Assembly: GCA_947502495.1 (NCBI GenBank)
Contig: CANNAC010000005.1
Coordinates: 124,001-188,000, forward strand
Length of the DNA: 64,000 nt
Direction of reading: 5' to 3'
Source: an uncultured Flavobacteriaceae bacterium
GTDB lineage: Bacteria; Bacteroidota; Bacteroidia; Flavobacteriales; Flavobacteriaceae
Shown here piece by piece: positions 52,616 through 61,473 of this stretch. Position 1 is the stretch's first letter. Every line of letters starts with the position of its first letter. The translations under genes were made by a program, and so were the position numbers. The notes beneath the pieces were generated by a model. That model saw only the letters and a list, made by a program, of their open reading frames with translations. It was not told the DNA's origin and did not search any database.

Positions 52616-54234
52616 TAGACTTCTAAACTAGTAAATTTAAAATCGGTACCACTAAATAGTCCTTTGTCGCTTAGTTTTAAGTCCGGAATTACTAGTAAAG
52701 CCATAAAAGATAAAGTCATATAAGGCGCATGTAATGTGCTCCCTAATTGTTTTGCCATTTTATCCAGCGCGGCATAATCTTTACCAATAGTTGCGCCATC
52801 TTGATCGCTCATGATTCCTGCAACGGGAAGTGCTACTATTTTCTCTTCGGAATCGCTTATAGCACAAATTCCTCCTTTATTTTCTATGATTAGATTTACC
52901 GCTTTACAAATGGCTTCGTCAGAAACACCAACTGCAATAATATTATGAGAATCGTGACCAACAGAACTTGCGATTGCGCCTTCTTTTAATCCGAAATTTT
53001 TAATAAACGCAATGGCAGGTTTATCGTTATTATAGCGATTTACGACCGTCATTTTCAAGATATCTGTTGCGGTATTAGAAACTAAATTCCCGTTTTCTAT
53101 AGTCGCTTCTTCAATAAGTTCATTAGTTACTAATTGTCCTTCTAAAGCTTCAATCACTCTAATTTTTTCTGCGGAAGAATCGAATTTAAAATCGGAAATA
53201 TTTTTCTTTTCCGTATTGAAATTATTAAGATTTTTAAAAGCGACATCTTTAATATGTACTTTTCCGAAGTCATACACCAATTCGCCATCAATATAAGTCT
53301 GAAGCGTTTTAAAATCTTTTAAATCTTCGACTACAATACAATCTGCAGCATCGCCTACTTGCAGTAAACCAACATCTAAATTATAGTGCTTTACAGGATT
53401 TATACATGCTGCTTGCAATACTTGAAAAACATCTATGTTTTTGGCTACTGCTCTTGCACATAATGCGTTAATATGCGAAATAATTAAATCGTCTGGATGT
53501 TTATCATCACTACAAAACATCATGTTTTCAAAATGTTCTGGCATTAAATCGATTAAGGCTTCAAAGTTTTTTGCTGCGCTTCCTTCACGAATTAGAATTT
53601 TCATTCCTTTTTGTAGTTTCTCTAAAGCTTCATCATAGGTAAAACACTCATGATCGGTATAAATTCCTGCAGCTATATATTTGGTAATATCTTTTCCTCT
53701 AACGCCTGGAGCATGACCATCAACCGGTTTATTGTTTTGTTTTGCGTGTGCTATTTTTTTAAGGACTTCTTCATCATCAAATAAAACGCCTGGATAATTC
53801 ATCATTTCGGCGAGATATTTAATATCTGGATTTTCCATTAATTTCTTAATGTCTTCCGAATCGATAATGGCTCCTGCAGATTCAAAACTGGTTGCTGGTA
53901 CACAACTTGGTGCTCCAAAGTTGAATTTTAGCGGCACTTTCTTTCCGTTTTCAATCATAAACTCCACGCCTGGAACTCCTAAAACATTTGCTATTTCGTG
54001 CGGATCGGAAACGGTAGAAACCGTACCATGTTGTACTGCTAGTTTTGCAAACTCACTTGGTACCAACATAGAACTTTCTATATGAATATGTGCATCTACA
54101 AAACCTGGAAGTATATAATGATTAACAGCATGTTCTTTTTCTACAATAGAAGCAATTTTACCATCGGTAATGGTAATTTCTCCTTTATAGATTCGTTTGT
54201 TTTGTATGTCTACTATGTTTCCTTGTAATTTCAT
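52615..54234 (-). CDS. ade: adenine deaminase
   Basis: A 539-residue metal-dependent amidohydrolase converting adenine to hypoxanthine in purine salvage. Signatures are [17 protein letters not shown] (metal-binding HxH), [48 protein letters not shown] and the C-terminal [13 protein letters not shown]. The length is normal for bacterial Ade. It precedes the YheT-like gene in the same transcript with a TAATG overlap. It is preceded by a 222-base gap with a flavobacterial repeat. Confidence 0.94.
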   Translation of the reverse strand: MKLQGNIVDIQNKRIYKGEITITDGKIASIVEKEHAVNHYILPGFVDAHIHIESSMLVPSEFAKLAVQHGTVSTVSDPHEIANVLGVPGVEFMIENGKKVPLKFNFGAPSCVPATSFESAGAIIDSEDIKKLMENPDIKYLAEMMNYPGVLFDDEEVLKKIAHAKQNNKPVDGHAPGVRGKDITKYIAAGIYTDHECFTYDEALEKLQKGMKILIREGSAAKNFEALIDLMPEHFENMMFCSDDKHPDDLIISHINALCARAVAKNIDVFQVLQAACINPVKHYNLDVGLLQVGDAADCIVVEDLKDFKTLQTYIDGELVYDFGKVHIKDVAFKNLNNFNTEKKNISDFKFDSSAEKIRVIEALEGQLVTNELIEEATIENGNLVSNTATDILKMTVVNRYNNDKPAIAFIKNFGLKEGAIASSVGHDSHNIIAVGVSDEAICKAVNLIIENKGGICAISDSEEKIVALPVAGIMSDQDGATIGKDYAALDKMAKQLGSTLHAPYMTLSFMALLVIPDLKLSDKGLFSGTDFKFTSLEV

Positions 54235-54359
54235 GTTTATTCCTTTGAAAAAAGGAATCTAATACTCTATTGGTAGATTCCTTTTTCACATTTATACTTG
54301 TTCTGTTTTGTAGTGATGTTATTCCTCTAACAACTCCTATAAAAATTGAAAGCTCTCAT

Positions 54360-54436
54360 CTTCTCGATACTATTTGTTCGTTCCTCACAAATCACTGCGC
54401 TTCTCGATACTATTTGTTCGTTCCTCACAAATCACT
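54360..54436. repeat. two tandem copies of a dispersed 37-bp repeat
   Basis: The 37-base unit beginning CTTCTCGATACTATTTGTTC stands at 54360-54396 and again at 54400-54436, identical, with 3 bases between. It continues into CGAAGTGACA. On the other strand it reads TGTCACTTCGAGTG...TATCGAGAAG, a form I recall as commonly dispersed in Flavobacteriaceae. It lies between ade and the dsbD-like gene, both on the minus strand. Only two copies, so not a CRISPR array. Confidence 0.85.
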
Positions 54437-54456
54437 CGAAGTGACAATATGATTTA

Positions 54457-56844
54457 TCACTCCTTAAAATTGGCAACTCCTTTCACTAGCCAATCATAGT
54501 ACTCTTCTGCATTTGGCGTATATGCTGTGGTATGATTTAACAATTCCATATCATGGTTTAATAACACATAAAATGGTTGTGAGTTATTCTGAAAATTTAG
54601 GGTTTGTAAAGTTGCCCATTTATCGCCAATGGTCTTAATATTTTTAATGCTTCCGTTATGCTTCAAAAACTGAAATTGTTCATTTTCTTCCAATTCTTTT
54701 CTATCATCTACATATAAAGAGATAATAATATATTCTTCATTTAAAACATTATAAATCTTGTCTTTACTCCAAACTTGCTCTTCCATTTTACGGCAATTCA
54801 CACAAGCCCAACCTGTAAAATCTAACATGATTGGTTTGTTTTCCGCTTTAGCTGCAGCAACGCCTTCTTCTAAATCTTTATAGCAGTTTAAGCCTAAAGG
54901 ACAATCGGAATCTTTTTCATATAAACTGTACGGTAAAGGTGGCGGAAAACCACTTAACAGCTTTAAGTTTGCGTGTTCGGTATTGGTTAAACCCGGAATT
55001 AAATACACTACAAATGCACCTACTAGAACAGCGAAAGAGATTCTACCGAAGCTTAATTTTTTTAGCGGACTATCATGTGGAAACTTAATTTTCCCTAATA
55101 AATATAGTAATAAACCAATTCCTAGAACAATCCAGATACCAATAAATACTTCCCGTTTTAAAAGTCCCCAATGTTTTACTAAATCGGCATTAGATAAGAA
55201 TTTAAAAGCCATTCCTAATTCTAAAAATCCTAGAACCACTTTAACAGTATTCAACCAACCACCAGATTTTGGCAATGCGTTTAACCATTTTGGGAACATC
55301 GCAAATAAAGTAAATGGTAATGCTAATGCTAGTCCGAAACCAGTCATTCCCATAGTCAGTTGCATCGCGCCTCCATCACTAGTTAAAGATCCTGCCAATA
55401 ACGAACCTAAAATTGGTCCTGTACAAGAAAACGAAACAATAGCAAGTGTTAATGCCATAAAGAAAATACCGATTATTCCGCCAACGTTAGATGCCGAATC
55501 CATTTTATTTCCCCAAGATGCTGGTAAGGTGATTTCATAAAAACCAAAGAACGAGAATGCAAAAAATGCGAGTATGATAAAGAAGATAATATTTAACCAT
55601 ACGTTAGTCGAAATGGTATTTAATATCTCTGGATTTAACGAATCTAAAAAGTGAAATGGCAAGCTTAAAAGCACATAAATGATTAGAATAAACAAACCGT
55701 AAAGCATGGCATTTGCTAATCCTTTTTGCGAATTACTTGCACTTTTTGTAAAAAAAGAAACCGTTAACGGAATCATAGGAAACACACAAGGTGTTAATAA
55801 GGCGATTAAACCACCAAGAAAACCAAGAACAAAAATACCAAAATTGGATTTTTCTTTAACTTCTTCTTTTTCATATTTTTCCCAACCGGTTACATTAAGT
55901 TGTAATTTATCGGATAGTTCTTTACTTCTGGCATCGATAGCAGTAGAAGCTTCTGCATTAGAACTTCCATCTAAATTCGTTGTAAATGTATAGGTCGTTG
56001 GTGCAAGACATTTTACGGCATCACATGCCTGGTAAAAAACTTCTGCTTCTATCGTTTTTAATTCAGCATTTAAAACTTTAAATTTCTGTTTAAAAACGGC
56101 TTTGTTTTCAAAATAGCGCACTTTCATTTGAAACGCTTGTTCAAAAACTTCTTTGGTCTTAGATTCTTCTAAATCACCGACCAATTCATAATCTTGTGAC
56201 GTATTATTAAAACTGAATTCGGTTGGTATTGGACCTAATTCGGAATCCTCTACAACCTTTTGCGAGTAAAAATGCCAGTCTTTATCTATACTTGCTTCGT
56301 ATGCAATCTCATACAAATTATCTTCTATTTGTGAAATATTTGTCGTCCATTTTACGGGATCTAGAATATTGGAATTGGCAGTATTAGAATCCCTAGGAAG
56401 TTCAAAATTTAAAACTTCACTATCAAAAATACACTTTTCGTCATCACAGGCTTGAAAAAATACTTCGGAAGAAATAGTGGTAACATCTGGATCTAATACT
56501 TCTATTTTTTGTGTGAACGTTGCCGAACCATCAAAATAGGTCAAATCCATTTGAAAGACTTTATCAAATTTTGTGATACTCTGACTTTCTAAAACTTCAC
56601 CAATTCGTTTAAAGTCTTGCGTTTGTGCAATAGAATCAAATTCAAACTCTGTTGGTAATGCGCCGCCTTCTGGTAAATGTTGTGAGTATAAATGCCAATA
56701 TGTATCTATTTCGGCTTGGTAAATAAGATTATATTCTGTTTCTGAAACTTTTTCTACTTCTGTCGACCATTTTACTGGTGTTAGTTGAGCAAAAGATTGG
56801 CTAAAGGAAAAAAATGTAAGTAGTACGAGTAAAAAATGCTTCAT
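54457..56844 (-). CDS. DsbD family protein-disulfide reductase with duplicated N-terminal domain
   Basis: A 795-residue envelope protein. After a signal peptide (1-19) come two tandem DsbD-alpha-like domains (about 20-150 and 160-290), each ending in a VFxQACDxxKC motif. A transmembrane DsbD domain with about eight helices (about 335-625; TPCVFPMIPLTVSFF, FSCTGPILGSLLAGS) and a C-terminal thioredoxin-like domain with GWACVNCRKME (CVNC) follow. It moves electrons from the cytosol to periplasmic thiols. The N-terminal duplication makes it longer than typical DsbD. The ATG overlaps the tilS stop codon (TAATG). Confidence 0.9.
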   Translation of the reverse strand: MKHFLLVLLTFFSFSQSFAQLTPVKWSTEVEKVSETEYNLIYQAEIDTYWHLYSQHLPEGGALPTEFEFDSIAQTQDFKRIGEVLESQSITKFDKVFQMDLTYFDGSATFTQKIEVLDPDVTTISSEVFFQACDDEKCIFDSEVLNFELPRDSNTANSNILDPVKWTTNISQIEDNLYEIAYEASIDKDWHFYSQKVVEDSELGPIPTEFSFNNTSQDYELVGDLEESKTKEVFEQAFQMKVRYFENKAVFKQKFKVLNAELKTIEAEVFYQACDAVKCLAPTTYTFTTNLDGSSNAEASTAIDARSKELSDKLQLNVTGWEKYEKEEVKEKSNFGIFVLGFLGGLIALLTPCVFPMIPLTVSFFTKSASNSQKGLANAMLYGLFILIIYVLLSLPFHFLDSLNPEILNTISTNVWLNIIFFIILAFFAFSFFGFYEITLPASWGNKMDSASNVGGIIGIFFMALTLAIVSFSCTGPILGSLLAGSLTSDGGAMQLTMGMTGFGLALALPFTLFAMFPKWLNALPKSGGWLNTVKVVLGFLELGMAFKFLSNADLVKHWGLLKREVFIGIWIVLGIGLLLYLLGKIKFPHDSPLKKLSFGRISFAVLVGAFVVYLIPGLTNTEHANLKLLSGFPPPLPYSLYEKDSDCPLGLNCYKDLEEGVAAAKAENKPIMLDFTGWACVNCRKMEEQVWSKDKIYNVLNEEYIIISLYVDDRKELEENEQFQFLKHNGSIKNIKTIGDKWATLQTLNFQNNSQPFYVLLNHDMELLNHTTAYTPNAEEYYDWLVKGVANFKE

Positions 56845-58163
56845 TATTGTAATGTGATTTTTAATATGTTTTTTGTCTTTTCTGTGACTTTATATCGATT
56901 GTCTGCTCGTTTATGGAGCACCCAAACAACATCTCCGTTAGCACACAAAACGAAAGCTTTTTCTTTTTCTACTAAAGAGTATTTTTCATCTTTAAAAAAC
57001 TTACTCAGCTTCTTTTTGCCTTGCATACCTAAAGGGTAAAAATAGTCGCCTTTTTCCCATTTTCTTACCGATAACGGAAACTTTAACAAATCTTTATCAA
57101 CATAAATCGTTGCAGCGTTTAATTCGTTAATTTCTTCTGCGCTTTCTAAAGACAAAACGCCTAAATCGGTTTTTATTTGTTTGTCGTTTTCTGAAATAAA
57201 AATAGATGTTTCGCTATCGTTCGATATCACATTATTGATTTCGGTTAGCAATAAATATTCTCTGTCTTTTAATAATCTGTGTGTGTTAGAAAACACTTGT
57301 TTTCCAGATTGTGCATCTAATAAATGGTACACATCATTCCAAGCTGTAAATCCGAATTCCTTAAGCAATTCAAACAAATAAGCTTTGGTATTCGATAGTT
57401 TCTGAAGCTTAGCAATATGGAATTTTATAATGTCATCTTCTACCGAAACCACCTTTTTCTGGATTCCCGTGATAGCATCTTCAATAATGCTTTTAGAATC
57501 TTGTAAATTGTTTTGTGTGGTTTCAAAGTTTGGAAGTAATTCGGAGTTCATTTCCTTTAAAACGGGAATTACATCATGACGTAATTTGTTTCGTAAATAC
57601 TTTGTGGAAGCGTTACTACTATCTTCTCGCCATTTATAATTATTGCTTTTCGCAAAGCTTTCTATTTCTTCTCTGGTACACTTTAATAATGGTCTTACTA
57701 CGTTTTCATTCACTTCCGGAATTCCTGTAAGCCCGTCTAATCCTGTTCCTCTAGTAAGGTTGATTAAAAAAGTTTCCAGGTTATCATCGGCATGATGCGC
57801 CGTTAAAATATAATCGAAATGTAGTTGCTCACATAATGCTTCAAACCAATCATAACGCAACTCTCGAGCTGCCATTTGCGTGGAAACTTTATGTGTTTCC
57901 GCAAAATTATTTGTATCAAAACTTTGGGTAAAAACTTCTACTTCTAAATCTTTGGCTAATTGTAAAACAAAATCTTGATCGGCATCACTTTCGCTTCCTC
58001 GTAAATTAAAATTACAATGTGCTAATGCAAAATTCAGATTTGCACGATGGCATACATGCGTTAAAACCACAGAATCTAATCCTCCAGAAATAGCAATAAG
58101 TAGTTTGCTTTCTTCTAGGAAAGGAAGGTTTTGGGTGATATGTTTTTGGATTTTTTGAAACAA
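56844..58163 (-). CDS. tilS: tRNA(Ile)-lysidine synthase TilS
   Basis: A PP-loop ATPase that lysidinylates C34 of the minor tRNA-Ile so that it reads AUA. The ISGGLDSVVLTHV segment near the N-terminus is the ATP-pyrophosphatase loop, with HHADDNLETFLINLTRGTGLDGLTG downstream and a C-terminal TilS domain. There is no ATG start. I place the start at the TTG at 58163 (xFQKIQKHITQNLPFLEE), which aligns with the usual family N-terminus. A further TTG at 58184 would add seven residues. It is essential in most bacteria and is followed by dsbD with a TAATG overlap. Confidence 0.93.
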   Translation of the reverse strand: MFQKIQKHITQNLPFLEESKLLIAISGGLDSVVLTHVCHRANLNFALAHCNFNLRGSESDADQDFVLQLAKDLEVEVFTQSFDTNNFAETHKVSTQMAARELRYDWFEALCEQLHFDYILTAHHADDNLETFLINLTRGTGLDGLTGIPEVNENVVRPLLKCTREEIESFAKSNNYKWREDSSNASTKYLRNKLRHDVIPVLKEMNSELLPNFETTQNNLQDSKSIIEDAITGIQKKVVSVEDDIIKFHIAKLQKLSNTKAYLFELLKEFGFTAWNDVYHLLDAQSGKQVFSNTHRLLKDREYLLLTEINNVISNDSETSIFISENDKQIKTDLGVLSLESAEEINELNAATIYVDKDLLKFPLSVRKWEKGDYFYPLGMQGKKKLSKFFKDEKYSLVEKEKAFVLCANGDVVWVLHKRADNRYKVTEKTKNILKITLQ

Positions 58164-58324
58164 GTTAAAAGGGATTAGGCACAAGGCATTAGTTAAGTAA
58201 CTTTTTAATTAAAACGTTAAGCATTTTCTTTATTTCCATGGAAAGCGATTTCATTTCTTTTAAAACGGCTGCATTCCACAAATTTAAACATTTAACTTTT
58301 GACTTCCGAAGTATTCTTTTTCTC

Positions 58325-59170
58325 TTATATTATTTCATTAATCAACTTAGCATCCAACCAACCAATTATAGTATCCATTAATTCTTCTTTACAAAAATCA
58401 TAATGCAATTCATGATAGCCATCTTCAAAAAGTTTTAGTTCTGCTTTCTTCGTATTTTCGGTAAAGGCTTTGGAAGCTTCCCAACTTGTAATTTTATCTC
58501 CTGTACCATGGCAAACTAGCGTTGGAATATTTAATTTATCGGCATTCGCAATAGCATATTCCCCTGCGTCAAAAACAGGAAAGGAATACATTGGACTAAT
58601 TTTATCGTGAATAAGAGGATCTTTTTGATAACGTGCTACTTCGGCTTTATCTCTAGAAATTCCGGAAGCATCTAACTCGCTTGGTAAGGTAATACCTGGT
58701 AAGATATGCAACATAAAGCGACCTAGAGCGACTTTCCATTTAGGCGGATTAAATGCTAAGCGCAACAACGGACTAGTAGCAACTACTCCTTTAATTTGGG
58801 ATTGATATTTAAGTGCGTAATTAAGCACCACATTTCCGCCCATACTATGTCCATAAAGAAAAACAGGCAGGTTTGGGTTACGTTTTTTCGCTTCTATAGC
58901 TGCTTTATTTAAACAATCTAATAACATTTGGTAACTGGCTACATGTCCTCTTTTACCGACTGTTTTGCCATGTCCGATTTGATCATACGCCAAAACTGCG
59001 TAATTATTTGCGATTAATTTTGGAATAACAAAGGCTTTATAACGACCTAAATGTTCGCCCATGCCGTGCAATAAAACGACAGTTGCTTTTGGGTTTTCTG
59101 GTTGCCAATATTCCGCATGTAAAAGCTGTTTATCTATAGTTAACTGCAATGTATTATGTACCATATCCAT
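58325..59170 (-). CDS. alpha/beta hydrolase, lysophospholipase/monoacylglycerol-lipase-like
   Basis: A 281-residue cytosolic hydrolase. LLHGMGEHLGRY (about residues 34-45) and GHSMGGNVVLNY (Ser about 113) are characteristic of the monoglyceride lipase/lysophospholipase group (hydrolase-4). The acid lies in HGTGDKITS and the His in DGYHELHYD. Likely substrates are mono-acylglycerols or lysophospholipids, by family. The ATG overlaps the pabB stop codon (TAATG); an alternative ATG lies two codons further in. Confidence 0.88.
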   Translation of the reverse strand: MDMVHNTLQLTIDKQLLHAEYWQPENPKATVVLLHGMGEHLGRYKAFVIPKLIANNYAVLAYDQIGHGKTVGKRGHVASYQMLLDCLNKAAIEAKKRNPNLPVFLYGHSMGGNVVLNYALKYQSQIKGVVATSPLLRLAFNPPKWKVALGRFMLHILPGITLPSELDASGISRDKAEVARYQKDPLIHDKISPMYSFPVFDAGEYAIANADKLNIPTLVCHGTGDKITSWEASKAFTENTKKAELKLFEDGYHELHYDFCKEELMDTIIGWLDAKLINEII

Positions 59171-60462
59171 TAATTTTCTAAAACTTCACGCATTGCTTTG
59201 GCCTTCACCAAGCATTCTTCATATTCTTTTAAAGGTACGCTTTTAGCTGTTATTGCTCCGCCAACAGAATACGAAACATATTTATTGGTTGCGTTGTATA
59301 AAATACTACGAATAACCACATTAAAATCGAAATTCCCTTTTGGCGAAAAATAGCCAACAGCTCCAGAATACACACCACGTTTGGTTTCTTCTAAATCTTC
59401 AATAACATGCATTGCCGAAACTTTTGGCGCTCCTGTCATGCTTCCCATTGGGAAAGTGGTTTGGATAATATCTACTGGATGTGTCGTTTTTTTTACTTTG
59501 GAAACTACCGTAGAAATCATTTGATGTACTTGATCAAACGAATATATTTTACACAACTCTTTTACTTTAACGCTTCCTTTTTTTGCAGTTTTAGACAAAT
59601 CATTCCGGACTAAATCTACAATCATTATGTTTTCACTACGTTCTTTATCGTCATGCTTTAATTCGTATTTTAAAGCTTGATCTTCGTTAGGATTGGTACT
59701 GCGTTTTGCGGTTCCTTTTATAGGTTGAGAAATAACGGTGTTGCCTTTCTTTTTTATATAGCGTTCTGGGGAAGCAGACAAAATATACTTATCGCTCATT
59801 TTACAAAAAGTTGCAAAAGGCGCTTGTGAAATAGCATTGAGTTTGTTGTAGGTTTCTAGCGGATTAATTTCTGTTTCTTCGGCATAAAATTCCTGACAAA
59901 AATTAGCTTCGTAAATATCTCCACGATGGATATGCGCAAGCATTTTATCGAGCTTACGGAAATATTCGTCTTTGTGAATACGGAGTTTGATCTTTATATT
60001 CTTTGGCAGATTGCCACGTCCTTCGTCCTCACAATGACAGATGCTTTTTAAATCTTCTTCCAATTCATCATCTACCGCATTTAGGTATTTAATCTTTACT
60101 GTTTTTCCTTTAATCAAAAATATTTTTTTGGGCTGAAAAAAACATAAATCCGGAAACTGTAAACCATCAAAATTTGCAGATTTCAATTCCTCTACATCAT
60201 TTTTAAGATCATAGGTTAGATAGCCAAAAATCCAATCGTTGGTGATGGATTGATATTCCTTCAGTTTTATAAAACCATCGGTATAATCGGTTTGAATACT
60301 TGTAAAAGCATCTACCGCCAAAACCGCATCGTAGCTTGCGTATTTCGATTTATGGTTATTTGAATCTAACCAAACGACATCATCAAATTGCTGGCTCCAA
60401 ATCAATAACTGATTTTTAAAAGCATTAATAGACTTTGGTTTATGTGTAGTTGTTGTTCTCAA
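59170..60462 (-). CDS. pabB: aminodeoxychorismate/anthranilate synthase component I-type protein PabB
   Basis: A 430-residue chorismate-binding enzyme of the PabB/TrpE family. The C-terminal catalytic domain (about 175-430) has HIHRGDIYEANFCQEF, SASPERYI, QPIKGTAKRS, IMIVDLVRNDL, TTFPMGSMTGAPK and GAVGYFSPKGNFDFNVVIRS. The sequence lacks tight trp context, so PabB (folate) is more likely than TrpE. The start is TTG at 60462, since no in-frame ATG is upstream. A dispersed 36-base repeat at 60005-60040 is inserted in frame in the linker before the catalytic domain. The next gene overlaps by TAATG. Confidence 0.87.
   Translation of the reverse strand: MRTTTTHKPKSINAFKNQLLIWSQQFDDVVWLDSNNHKSKYASYDAVLAVDAFTSIQTDYTDGFIKLKEYQSITNDWIFGYLTYDLKNDVEELKSANFDGLQFPDLCFFQPKKIFLIKGKTVKIKYLNAVDDELEEDLKSICHCEDEGRGNLPKNIKIKLRIHKDEYFRKLDKMLAHIHRGDIYEANFCQEFYAEETEINPLETYNKLNAISQAPFATFCKMSDKYILSASPERYIKKKGNTVISQPIKGTAKRSTNPNEDQALKYELKHDDKERSENIMIVDLVRNDLSKTAKKGSVKVKELCKIYSFDQVHQMISTVVSKVKKTTHPVDIIQTTFPMGSMTGAPKVSAMHVIEDLEETKRGVYSGAVGYFSPKGNFDFNVVIRSILYNATNKYVSYSVGGAITAKSVPLKEYEECLVKAKAMREVLEN
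60005..60040. repeat. dispersed repeat inside the pabB reading frame
   Basis: On the coding strand this reads CTGTCATTGTGAGGACGAAG and continues GACGTGGCAATCTGCC, a form I recall from dispersed intergenic repeats of Bacteroidota. Here it encodes 12 residues (ICHCEDEGRGNLP region) in the linker between the PabB N-terminal and catalytic parts, with the frame kept. Its length, 36, is divisible by three. Confidence 0.65.
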
Positions 60463-60478
60463 TAAAAAAATATTACGC

Positions 60479-60487
60479 GTAAAGTTA
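60479..60487 (-). promoter_or_regulatory. candidate -7 box of pabB
   Basis: TAACTTTAC on the minus strand, one base from TAnnTTTG, 16 bases before the TTG start of pabB. The 80-base gap is shared with the divergent epimerase-like gene. Confidence 0.3.
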
Positions 60488-60542
60488 ATCAGAATAGTTA
60501 AAAAATAATATCTTTTCGGGATTAGATTAAATCCTTTTTTAA

Positions 60543-61433
60543 ATGTATCAGATATCCAATGGCTTACTAAAAATTGCGATCCGAAAAATTGGCGCAGAAC
60601 TTTGTGAAATTTCTTCCGTAAAAAACAACAACCAATTTATGTGGCATGCAGATCCTACTATTTGGGGAAGCTTCGCTCCTAACCTTTTTCCTGTAATTGG
60701 CGGTTTAAAAGACAATGCATTTGTATTTGACCATAAAACCTATACCATGCCAAAACATGGTTTTATTAGACATAATACCGCTATAGAATGTATTAAAGAA
60801 ACGGGAAACAGTCTCACTTTTCAGCTTACATACAATACGGAGTTACTAAAAATGTATCCGTTTAAATTCAGCTATGCGATCACTTATACTTTAGAAAACA
60901 ACGTATTAACCGTTAGTCATGAAATTATAAATCTAGATGACAAGGCTATGTATTTCTCTCTTGGCGGGCATCCAGCTTTTAAGTGTCCTCTATATTCTAT
61001 TGAAAAATACACCGATTATAGTTTGGTCTTTGAACACAACGAAACTGCAGAAACCTACTTACTAAACACTCAAAATGGGTTACTTACAGATACTACAAAA
61101 CCAGTCTTTAACCATACCAATGCGATACCATTAGATTATACTCTATTTAACAAAGACGCGCTTATTTTTAAAGATTTAAAGTCTAGAAAAGTAACGCTAC
61201 ACAGCAAAACAAAAGGAGCTATTTTAACTGTTACACACGCAGATTTTCCGCATTTAGGTCTTTGGGCAAAACCAAACGCCGACTATGTTTGCATAGAACC
61301 GTGGATAGGTTATGCCGATTTAGAATCCACAAACCAAGATATAACGGCTAAAGCAGGCATTATAAAGCTAGATGCCAACCGTAATTTTAAAGCGAAATAC
61401 GCCATAGAAATACATAAAGCGCATTTAGTGTAA
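60543..61433 (+). CDS. aldose 1-epimerase family protein
   Basis: A 296-residue protein of the LacX-like branch of the galactose mutarotase superfamily. GAELCEISSVKNNNQFMWHADPTIWGSFAPNLFPVIGGL (about 18-56) is the sugar-binding start, SLGGHPAFKCP holds the conserved His near 140, and VCIEPWIGYADLE carries the catalytic Glu. It equilibrates alpha and beta anomers of a hexose or related sugar; substrate unknown. It is divergent from pabB and precedes the helicase gene by 40 bases. Confidence 0.9.
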   Translation: MYQISNGLLKIAIRKIGAELCEISSVKNNNQFMWHADPTIWGSFAPNLFPVIGGLKDNAFVFDHKTYTMPKHGFIRHNTAIECIKETGNSLTFQLTYNTELLKMYPFKFSYAITYTLENNVLTVSHEIINLDDKAMYFSLGGHPAFKCPLYSIEKYTDYSLVFEHNETAETYLLNTQNGLLTDTTKPVFNHTNAIPLDYTLFNKDALIFKDLKSRKVTLHSKTKGAILTVTHADFPHLGLWAKPNADYVCIEPWIGYADLESTNQDITAKAGIIKLDANRNFKAKYAIEIHKAHLV

Positions 61434-61448
61434 TAAATATATAAGTAG

Positions 61449-61456
61449 TAGCTTTG
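61449..61456 (+). promoter_or_regulatory. candidate -7 box of the DEAD-box helicase gene
   Basis: TAGCTTTG is an exact TAnnTTTG match, 17 bases before the helicase ATG. The gene may therefore be transcribed from its own promoter despite the short gap after the epimerase gene. Confidence 0.45.
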
Positions 61457-61473
61457 CAACTTATAAGAAAACG

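Noticed and set aside
54360..54436. Possible CRISPR array
   Set aside because: Only two repeats with a 3-base spacing, no spacers and no cas genes.
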